DNA from: CAYPUG01 sp964413905
GTDB lineage: Bacteria; Chloroflexota; Anaerolineae; JAADDB01
DNA: 6,036 bases
Reading direction: 5' to 3'
Assembly (NCBI GenBank): GCA_964413905.1
Contig: CAYPUG010000134.1
Span: forward strand, 1-6,036
Shown one piece after another: positions 1-5,197 of the stretch. Every line of letters starts with the position of its first letter. Within the stretch, counting starts at the first letter, position 1. Below the pieces are notes generated by a model, which made no database searches, was not told where the DNA came from, and saw only the letters and a program-made list of their open reading frames with translations. The translations under genes were made by a program, and so were the position numbers.

Positions 1-303
1 TCCTTGTCCGCCAAAATCGATCCAGCGAGAACGCATTAGATGCCTTACTCCTCTCTTCCGGTTTGGGCAGGGGAGCCGGTGTTTGGAAACGTGTGAAGCG
101 CTCCACAGTATGTTTGATAGACCTCGGTGTCGAGAAGCGGAATCTTATCACTCCAGCAGGATATTTTCGTCAAATATTATACATACTTTTCCTCCAATAG
201 TCAAGGCAATTTTTGACAGCGCGCAGAATTTTTTAAAGAACAGGGAAACTTTGTAACATATCCGCCCCTCACACAATAAATTGTGGGAATATGAAGAGCT
301 AAT
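1..303. other. Upstream region without a recognisable gene
   Basis: I find no convincing gene here. Two plus-strand frames stay open from the left edge (frame 2 to a TAA at 254-256, frame 3 to a TAG at 198-200), but their translations look random, with many Cys and Arg residues and no family motif. Frame 1 stops at 37-39, so it could at most carry the last 12 codons of an upstream gene. The right half is AT-rich and looks like intergenic or promoter-upstream DNA. It includes an AT-rich inverted repeat (ATATTT at 161-166 against AAATAT at 172-177) and the dyad at 272-285, listed separately. Confidence 0.6.
272..285. promoter_or_regulatory. Dyad CACAAT-AA-ATTGTG, possible regulator site
   Basis: Two perfect 6-bp inverted arms are separated by 2 bp. 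The site lies about 20 bp upstream of the -35 hexamer, centred near -60 relative to the predicted start. That is a usual position for an activator or an upstream operator. Arms of this size also occur by chance, and no regulator gene is visible in the window, so the role is inferred from position only. Confidence 0.3.
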
Positions 304-332
304 TTGCCAAATCGGCATTTTGGGGCTATAAT
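304..332 (+). promoter_or_regulatory. Sigma-70-type promoter for the operon
   Basis: A -35 hexamer TTGCCA (304-309, one mismatch to TTGACA) and a perfect -10 TATAAT (327-332) are separated by exactly 17 bp. The predicted transcription start is near 338-340. It is the best promoter match upstream of the first gene, and it stands in non-coding DNA facing the operon. A second TTGACA at 213-218 has no acceptable -10 at the right distance. Confidence 0.75.
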
Positions 333-339
333 GTGTATT

Positions 340-351
340 GCACACGTGTGC
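340..351. promoter_or_regulatory. 12-bp palindrome GCACACGTGTGC at the transcription start, candidate operator
   Basis: This perfect 12-bp palindrome begins 8 bp after the -10 box, so it covers the predicted transcription start and first transcribed bases. A repressor bound there would block initiation. A 12-bp palindrome is expected about once or twice by chance in a window this size, so the support comes mainly from its position. CUT1 sugar operons are often controlled by LacI-family or similar repressors, but no regulator gene is in view. Confidence 0.4.
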
Positions 352-526
352 GTTAACGAAAGCACGTTTGGCAGGCCGGGGACGAAAGCCCGCGTGGGTA
401 TGACCCACGGTGAACTCACCACAAGGAGACTCACTGAAAGGAGGTGAGGAGGGGCGTTAAGGTTGGCTTAAGTGAACATCCCCCAACGATGCAGTGTTAT
501 CTCCGCACAGACCACATCCATGATGC

Positions 527-558
527 GGGTTGTATCCAACCCTTATATCACATAAGGG
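527..558 (+). promoter_or_regulatory. Two mutually exclusive hairpins just before the first ribosome binding site
   Basis: Hairpin one pairs GGGTTG (527-532) with CAACCC (537-542) around a 4-nt loop. Hairpin two pairs CCCTTAT (540-546) with ATAAGGG (552-558) around a 5-nt loop. Both are perfect and both need the CCC at 540-542, so only one can form at a time. Hairpin two ends four bases before the SD AAAGGAGGG (562-570). This layout fits a switch controlling ribosome access, but function is inferred from pairing alone. Confidence 0.4.
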
Positions 559-575
559 AATAAAGGAGGGGCACC

Positions 576-2078
576 ATGAAGCGGTGGATGTTGTTGGTCA
601 CAGTTTTGATCATTGCGTCGTTGCTGTTGGTGGCGTGCCCAAAGCCAACGCCGGAAAAGGTGGTTGAAACGGTCGTTGTCACCAAGGAGGTGGAAAAGGT
701 CGTCACCAAAGAGGTGGAGAAGGTGGTGACCAAGGAAGTGGAGAAGGTGGTCACCAAGGTCGTCGAAGTGGAGAAGAAGCCCGAACTTCAGGTGGTTAAA
801 CTGACCGCGTGGACCATTGGTCCGGATGAGCCTTCGTTCTACCGCCGCGATAATCTCATTGACGCCACTAAGCGCCTCAACAAGGACCTGGAAGCCTTGG
901 GCTCCAACGTGCGGGTGGAGCTGGAGGCGACGTTTGACACGGGCTCCTGGGGTGATTACAAACAGAAATTCATCCTCGCAGCCCAGGCGGGCAAGGCACC
1001 GGACATCATCCTCAGCGGGCACGAGGATGTGGCCCCGTGGGGCGACGCAGGCTACATTATCCCCTTGGACGATTACATCCAGGAGTATTGGGAATCCACG
1101 TACCAGGACATCATCCCCGCGCTGTGGCGCTCGGTTGAGTACAAGGGCCACAAGTGGGGCATCCCTCAGGACACGGAAGCCCGCCCCATGTACTTCAGCA
1201 AGTTGCTCTTGCGCAAGTGGGGCTGGAGCGAGGAAGAGATCAACGCGCTACCTGAGAAGGTGAAAGCGGGCGGGTTCACTCTTTACGATATGTTGAAGAC
1301 CGCGAAGAAGGCCCAGGATGACGGCATTGTGGAACAGGGCCACGGCTACTGGACCCGTCCCAAGAAGGGAGGGGACTTCTATGAGTTCTACTTCGCGTTC
1401 GGTGGCGAAATGCAGGACCCGGAGACGGGTAAACTGGTGGTGGTGAAGGATGCCCTGCGCAAGTGGCTCCAATTCCACTATGACACGGTCTTCACCTATA
1501 AGACCACACCCGAAGGGTTCATCGGTACCGACTGGAAGATCTGGCACGAGACCGTCAGCCATGCGGACAAGGTTCTCTTCTGGAACGGTGGGACCTGGCA
1601 TTGGGCCGAGTGGACCCAGAAGTACCTGGACGGCAACGAGGACTACCTGTGGGAGAACGTGGGCTTTATGCTCATTCCCGCGGGCGAACCGGGTTTGAAA
1701 CCGACCACTCTGTCCCATCCGCTGGTGTACATGGTCACCAAGAACTCCAAGCATCCGGACCTGGCGTTCCGCATCATCACCCTGGCCACCACGCCGGACT
1801 TGAACGCTCGCCATGCGACCAACTCCGGTCACCTGGCCATTCTCCAGTCCGAGTTCAACCATCCTGCGTACAAGGCCAACAAGTTCCTGCAGCAGGCCGC
1901 GTACATGGTGGAGTACACCAACTTCCAGCCTAACAGCCCGGATTACGGTGAATATGACCGCATCATGTGGCAGGCCCTCTCCGCGGTCATGGCGGGCGAT
2001 ATGAGTGTGGACGACGCGGTAGCCTTTGTCGAGGACGAGATGCAGAACTCTCTAGGCGACAAGGTCATCTTCAAGTAA
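576..2078 (+). CDS. ABC transporter extracellular solute-binding lipoprotein (family 1, CUT1 type)
   Basis: This 500-residue lipoprotein should capture the solute outside the cytoplasmic membrane and pass it to the permease pair. A signal peptide with basic MKRW start, hydrophobic core and lipobox L18-V19-A20-C21 predicts lipid attachment at Cys21. A charged repeat stalk follows (about residues 27-68), then the two-lobed binding domain. Family hallmarks are A-P-D at 141-143, PLDDYI at 163-168 and GIPQD at 195-199. An aromatic cluster W336, W341, W343, W346 could line a sugar-like ligand site. The start is fixed by the SD AAAGGAGGG at 562-570, five bases before the ATG. The protein is longer than the usual 400-440 residues, partly because of the stalk. 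Position matches ugpB, but the sequence does not reveal the ligand; an oligosaccharide, polyol or glycerophosphodiester are all possible. Family assignment is firm, substrate unknown. Confidence 0.93.
   Translation: MKRWMLLVTVLIIASLLLVACPKPTPEKVVETVVVTKEVEKVVTKEVEKVVTKEVEKVVTKVVEVEKKPELQVVKLTAWTIGPDEPSFYRRDNLIDATKRLNKDLEALGSNVRVELEATFDTGSWGDYKQKFILAAQAGKAPDIILSGHEDVAPWGDAGYIIPLDDYIQEYWESTYQDIIPALWRSVEYKGHKWGIPQDTEARPMYFSKLLLRKWGWSEEEINALPEKVKAGGFTLYDMLKTAKKAQDDGIVEQGHGYWTRPKKGGDFYEFYFAFGGEMQDPETGKLVVVKDALRKWLQFHYDTVFTYKTTPEGFIGTDWKIWHETVSHADKVLFWNGGTWHWAEWTQKYLDGNEDYLWENVGFMLIPAGEPGLKPTTLSHPLVYMVTKNSKHPDLAFRIITLATTPDLNARHATNSGHLAILQSEFNHPAYKANKFLQQAAYMVEYTNFQPNSPDYGEYDRIMWQALSAVMAGDMSVDDAVAFVEDEMQNSLGDKVIFK
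681..752 (+). repeat. Three tandem 24-bp units encoding TKEVEKVV
   Basis: Residues 36-59 of the lipoprotein are three exact copies of the octapeptide TKEVEKVV, followed by a degenerate fourth copy (residues 60-67) and preceded by related Val/Glu/Lys sequence. The DNA copies differ at synonymous positions (for example GAGGTG and GAAGTG), so the amino-acid pattern is being kept rather than freshly duplicated. It lies between the lipid-anchored Cys21 and the binding domain, and probably acts as a spacer or helical stalk holding the domain away from the membrane. Confidence 0.85.
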
Positions 2079-2089
2079 TCGGGCAATGC

Positions 2090-2124
2090 ACCGTGGGCGG
2101 GATTTTTCCCGCCCACGGTTTTTT
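2090..2124 (+). terminator. Rho-independent terminator inside the operon
   Basis: ACCGTGGGCGGGA (2090-2102) pairs perfectly with TCCCGCCCACGGT (2107-2119) around a TTTT loop, giving a 13-bp stem that is very GC-rich. Six T residues (2119-2124) follow, the first of them also closing the stem. It starts 12 bases after the stop codon of the binding-protein gene and lies before the permease genes. As no promoter is apparent between here and the permease, it probably terminates only part of the transcripts, or protects the upstream mRNA from decay, giving more binding protein than permease. Confidence 0.88.
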
Positions 2125-2176
2125 CCCGTAGGATACGGGATCTCGCTTCGGAATGCTCACGAGAAAGGAGGGCGGA

Positions 2177-3142
2177 ATGGCCCAACAGACATCGGGGGCT
2201 GTCTCCTCGTCTCCCATGGGAACACGTGCGCGGTTGCGTCGTATCCTGACTCCTGCCGTGTTCACCGGTCCGGCTGCCATCCTTGTTTTCCTCTTTTTCT
2301 TCCTCCCCGTCATCCTGACGCTGGTTATTAGCATGACGGATATGAGCGTGGCCACTATCTCTAACATTAAATTTGTCGGACTAAAGAACTATATGCGTAT
2401 TTGGCACAGCCGGACCACAATGAAAATTCTCAAGAACACGTTTATTTACGTAGGGTTCACGCTCACTTTCTTCAACGTGGGGTTGGCCTTGGTGCTCTCT
2501 CTCCTTACAACGCACATGCCGGACCGGGCCGGTACCGCGTTTCGCACGTTTTGGCTGTTGCCCCGCATCACTCCGTCGGTGATTTATGCCATTATGTGGA
2601 CGTGGTTCACCGCGGATGCGCCCTACGGGATTGTGAACCAGTTCTTGGGATTGTTCGGGGTGGAGCCGAAAAATTGGCTTACGGCTCAGCCGTGGTTGGT
2701 GGTCATCGCGGCCAACGGTTTTGTAGGGACATCTTTTGGTATGATTATTTTCACGTCGGCCATCCGATCTATTCCCGTGGATTTTTTGCGCGCGGCCTTG
2801 GTGGATGGGGCGTCCACGTGGCAACGGATTCGTTACGTTATCTTGCCCATGATTCGTTGGCCGATCCTTTTTGTAGTCTCATACCAAACGCTTTCCTTGC
2901 TGGCTTCCTTCGAGTACATCTTGCTCTTGACCGATGGGGGACCGGGATTTTACACCACGGAGGTGTGGAGTCTGCACGCGTACCATCGGGCGTTGTCCAA
3001 CTATTTCGGCAACGTGCAGTTTGGATTTGGTGCCGCGTTGGCGGCGATTCTGGTGGTCATCGGCGTCATCGCATCGGTAATTTACCTGCGAGTGTTCCAG
3101 TTTAATGAGATGGTATCTGAACCAAAGATCGAGGTGCTCTGA
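2177..3142 (+). CDS. ABC transporter permease 1, MalF/UgpA-like
   Basis: One of two inner-membrane subunits forming the transport channel. I choose the ATG at 2177 (321 residues) over the in-frame ATG at 2153, because the SD AAAGGAGG at 2164-2171 sits five bases before 2177 and would lie inside the gene if 2153 were used. The basic N-terminal tail (R17-R22) precedes a first membrane helix at about 28-53; further hydrophobic segments bring the total to about six. The EAA loop that contacts the ATPase is clear: RAALVDG at 205-211 and VILP at 221-224. The segment TDGGPGFYTT is typical of the MalF/UgpA side of CUT1 permease pairs. It follows the internal terminator and overlaps the next gene by one base (TGATG), so the two permeases are translationally coupled. 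The family is certain, the substrate not. Confidence 0.93.
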   Translation: MAQQTSGAVSSSPMGTRARLRRILTPAVFTGPAAILVFLFFFLPVILTLVISMTDMSVATISNIKFVGLKNYMRIWHSRTTMKILKNTFIYVGFTLTFFNVGLALVLSLLTTHMPDRAGTAFRTFWLLPRITPSVIYAIMWTWFTADAPYGIVNQFLGLFGVEPKNWLTAQPWLVVIAANGFVGTSFGMIIFTSAIRSIPVDFLRAALVDGASTWQRIRYVILPMIRWPILFVVSYQTLSLLASFEYILLLTDGGPGFYTTEVWSLHAYHRALSNYFGNVQFGFGAALAAILVVIGVIASVIYLRVFQFNEMVSEPKIEVL

Positions 3143-3984
3143 TGACCGAACACGCGGGTGCTCGTTGGGTACGAATCATTGTCATTCTTATCGTTGCTTT
3201 GCTCTCCCTTCCTCTGGTCACCATGTATGTGTGGTTGGTGGAATCCGCATTTTCTGAAATTACATACGGCATTGTCCCGCACGGGTTCACGCTCAACAAC
3301 TGGCGTTTCCTGTGGGAAGGGTTCCCGAACATGCCCTCCATCTGGCGCATCACCTGGAACACATTGCTCTTCGCTGTAGTGGTCACCGTGCTGGAGGTGT
3401 TCTTCGCCTCGCTGACCGGGTACGCGCTGTCCCGTATGAAGTTTCCCGGGCGACGGCTCTTCCTCTCTCTTACGTTGGTATTGCACGCGTTTCCTGCGGT
3501 GACCTTGCTTATTGCCATCTTCTACGTGTTACTGGTGATGGGCTTGTACGACACGCTGATCGGGGTGATCATGGTGAAGGCCGCGTTGGAATTGCCCTTA
3601 GGCGTGTGGATTATGAAGGGATTCTTCGATAACATTTCCTGGGACCTGGAGATGTCCGCGCTGGTGGACGGCTGTTCCCGGTTTCGGGTGTGGTGGGAAA
3701 TTCTCCTGCCGAATATTAAGCCGGGGCTGGCCGCTCTTTCCATCTTTGCCTTCCTCTCCGGTTGGAGCGAGTTTTTGCTGCCCTACGTGTTGACCAGCAG
3801 TTTCAATAATTTCACATTATCCGTGCTCTTGAAGCGTCTAATCGGCGATTTTCGCTTTGTGGATTATGGCCTCTTGACCGCGACGGGTTTGTATTACATG
3901 ATTCCTGTACTTCTCTTCTTCATTTTCACGCAAGAATACTTGTTGAACATCTACGCCGGAGGTACGAAGGGCACACAAATTTAG
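3142..3984 (+). CDS. ABC transporter permease 2, MalG/UgpE-like
   Basis: Second channel subunit, 280 residues, a normal length for MalG/UgpE proteins. A membrane helix at about 11-33 is followed by a periplasmic loop and further helices, about six in total. The EAA loop reads MSALVDG at 171-177 and ILLP at 187-190. The C-terminal end QEYLLNIYAGGTKG resembles the conserved tail of MalG-type subunits (GGTKG at 273-277). The ATG shares its A with the stop of permease 1, and GAGGTG at 3131-3136 inside that gene serves as SD, so coupled translation and equal amounts are expected. The gene ends with two consecutive TAG codons (3982-3987). It makes a heterodimer with permease 1. Confidence 0.93.
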   Translation: MTEHAGARWVRIIVILIVALLSLPLVTMYVWLVESAFSEITYGIVPHGFTLNNWRFLWEGFPNMPSIWRITWNTLLFAVVVTVLEVFFASLTGYALSRMKFPGRRLFLSLTLVLHAFPAVTLLIAIFYVLLVMGLYDTLIGVIMVKAALELPLGVWIMKGFFDNISWDLEMSALVDGCSRFRVWWEILLPNIKPGLAALSIFAFLSGWSEFLLPYVLTSSFNNFTLSVLLKRLIGDFRFVDYGLLTATGLYYMIPVLLFFIFTQEYLLNIYAGGTKGTQI

Positions 3985-4004
3985 TAGACCGTGTGATTAT
4001 CCCT

Positions 4005-4079
4005 GCTGGTTGATCGATAGCATGCCGCACGTGTGAAATAGCGAAGGGCATACCCTTTTTAATGCGTCGGTCAATCAGC
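4005..4079. repeat. Long imperfect inverted repeat between permease 2 and the ATPase gene
   Basis: Bases 4005-4017 pair with 4067-4079 over 13 continuous positions (11 Watson-Crick, 2 G-U). One more G-U pair (4018-4066), a bulged A and GCAT/ATGC (4020-4023 with 4062-4065) lengthen the stem to 18 pairs. The enclosed region holds a smaller hairpin. The 121-nt gap around it (3985-4105) is by far the largest non-coding gap downstream of the internal terminator, and holds no gene or clear promoter. The element could adjust expression or mRNA stability of the ATPase part of the transcript. Confidence 0.5.
4044..4060 (+). terminator. Weak terminator-like hairpin nested in the inverted repeat
   Basis: AAGGG (4044-4048) pairs with CCCTT (4053-4057) around a CATA loop, and the T run covers 4056-4060. 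Five pairs make this much weaker than the hairpin at 2090-2124. It might cause partial termination or pausing before the ATPase gene. An alternative pairing, ATGCC (4022-4026) with GGCAT (4047-4051), would disrupt it. Confidence 0.25.
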
Positions 4080-4105
4080 CAACCAACTCGATAAGGGGGG
4101 CCGTT

Positions 4106-5191
4106 ATGGAGGTCCGACTGGTCCATTTGAGCAAACATTTTGGCGATGTGGTCGCCGTCGAGGATTTGAACCTGCACATCAACAGTGGAGAGTTCGTGGC
4201 GCTGCTAGGGCCTAGCGGATGTGGCAAGACAACCACGTTGTTGATGATCGCAGGCATTTACATCCCCACGCGCGGGGAGATCTGGTTTGGTGATCGGCTG
4301 GTGAACGATCTTCTCCCCAAGGATCGCAATATCGGCATGGTGTTCCAGTCGTACGCGTTGTACCCTCACATGACGGTGTTCGAGAACATCTCCTTTCCCT
4401 TAAAACTGCGGGGCGTACCCATGGAGGAACGGCGCAGGCGGGCCCAACGCGTGGCGGATATGATGCAGATCGGCCATCTCATGGAACGGAAACCCGGTCA
4501 ATTATCCGGTGGGCAGCAGCAACGCGTGGCCCTGGCTCGCGCTCTGGTCAAGGAACCGGACATCCTGCTCTTCGACGAGCCCTTGAGCAACCTGGACGCG
4601 AAGTTGCGTCTGACCATGCGCAGTGAGTTGAAGCGTTTGCAACATGAGTTGGGCATTACATCCATTTACGTGACCCACGACCAGGTAGAAGCTATGACCA
4701 TGGCCGACCGTATTGCGGTGATGCGGGATGGCTATTTGCAGGCCTTTGCTCCGCCGGAGGAGTTGTACAACCGGCCTAAGACGTTATTTGTGGCCGGGTT
4801 CATCGGCAGCCCGCCCATGAACTTCTTGAAGGCGACATTGCTCCAGGAGAACGGCAAGGCCGTGGTGCGCGGGGCCGGGTTCAAAGTGACGTTGCCCGAT
4901 GACTTGGGGAAAGTGGCGTTGGAACGCGCGGCGGGGCGGGAGGTGATTTACGGTCTGCGGCCTGAACACATGAGCATTGACCCCACAGGGGAGGTCTTGG
5001 CCGAGGTGTACGTCATTGAGCCCCTGGGCCGTGAGGATCTCATTGATTGTCGTTTGGCCGATGGGACTATTGTAGGGGTGCTGGCGCCGGCCGGTATCAA
5101 TGTACACCCCGGTGAGAAAGTTCGCCTTCGCTTTGACGTGGCCCACAGTCAGTTGTTCGACCCGGAAACCGAGCAAACGCTCCTCTGGTAG
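4106..5191 (+). CDS. ABC transporter ATP-binding protein, MalK/UgpC/MsmK family
   Basis: A 361-residue cytoplasmic ATPase that powers import by the two permeases. Every motif is intact: Walker A GPSGCGKT at 35-42, Q-loop Gln81, signature LSGGQ at 133-137, Walker B ILLFDE at 153-158 with catalytic Glu158, D-loop SNLD at 161-164 and H-loop His191. The motif GSPPMNF (234-240) joins the nucleotide-binding domain to a C-terminal regulatory domain (about 240-361) containing GLRPEH at 283-288, as in MalK, UgpC and MsmK. Length is normal for this group. The SD is a variant, AAGGGGGG at 4093-4100, five bases before the ATG. It stands apart from permease 2 by 121 nt, yet its stop is only six bases before the next gene. 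The symbol is a family-level label: ATPases of this group serve many sugars and can be shared among importers. Confidence 0.95.
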   Translation: MEVRLVHLSKHFGDVVAVEDLNLHINSGEFVALLGPSGCGKTTTLLMIAGIYIPTRGEIWFGDRLVNDLLPKDRNIGMVFQSYALYPHMTVFENISFPLKLRGVPMEERRRRAQRVADMMQIGHLMERKPGQLSGGQQQRVALARALVKEPDILLFDEPLSNLDAKLRLTMRSELKRLQHELGITSIYVTHDQVEAMTMADRIAVMRDGYLQAFAPPEELYNRPKTLFVAGFIGSPPMNFLKATLLQENGKAVVRGAGFKVTLPDDLGKVALERAAGREVIYGLRPEHMSIDPTGEVLAEVYVIEPLGREDLIDCRLADGTIVGVLAPAGINVHPGEKVRLRFDVAHSQLFDPETEQTLLW

Positions 5192-5197
5192 GGGATC

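Larger units (their letters stand above)
338..575 (+). promoter_or_regulatory. Long structured 5' leader of the transporter mRNA
   Basis: About 236 nt separate the predicted transcription start from the first start codon. The RNA can form several compact hairpins: AACG/CGTT (355-358 with 365-368), CGGG/CCCG (377-380 with 389-392), a perfect 7-bp stem with an ATG loop (393-399 with 403-409), GTTGG/CCAAC (462-466 with 483-487), and the alternative pair at 527-558. Two copies of ACTCAC (414-419 and 429-434) compete for GGTGAG at 443-448. An almost ideal SD-like stretch, AAAGGAGGTGA (437-447), has no start codon at a normal distance after it. I do not recognise a common riboswitch aptamer. It may be a cis-regulatory RNA of another class or an unstructured spacer that folds by chance. 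Confidence 0.4.

Noticed and set aside
148..434. Minus-strand ORFs of 86 and 77 codons across the promoter region
   Set aside because: They overlap a strong promoter and leader for the opposite strand, have unlikely composition and overlap one another.
444..563. 39-codon leader ORF starting at GTG 444, or 24 codons from ATG 489, ending on the SD of the first gene
   Set aside because: The SD-like purines abut GTG 444 with no spacing, ATG 489 has no SD, and the peptide shows no recognisable pattern. The stop position next to the next SD is suggestive but not enough.
338..575. Leader as a c-di-GMP (GEMM-I) riboswitch, because of GGGGACGAAAGCC
   Set aside because: The conserved GCAAACC and GAAA tetraloop parts of that aptamer are missing; the likeness is limited to a short word.
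543..1151. Minus-strand ORF of 202 codons with His/Leu-rich repeats
   Set aside because: It lies entirely opposite the binding-protein gene and its repeats are the antisense of the TKEVEKVV stalk; no ribosome binding site or family motif.
1248..1862. Minus-strand ORF of 204 codons
   Set aside because: Antisense shadow of the well-supported binding-protein gene, with no recognisable domain.
2153..2176. Upstream in-frame ATG as the start of permease 1
   Set aside because: It would place the strong SD inside the gene, adds MLTRKEGG with no function, and has no SD of its own.
4028..4035. CACGTGTG shared with the promoter palindrome (343-350), and the 9-mer ACGTGTGAA shared between 89-97 and 4029-4037
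   Set aside because: Shared 8- or 9-base words are expected many times by chance in 6 kb, and the second sites lack the full palindrome.
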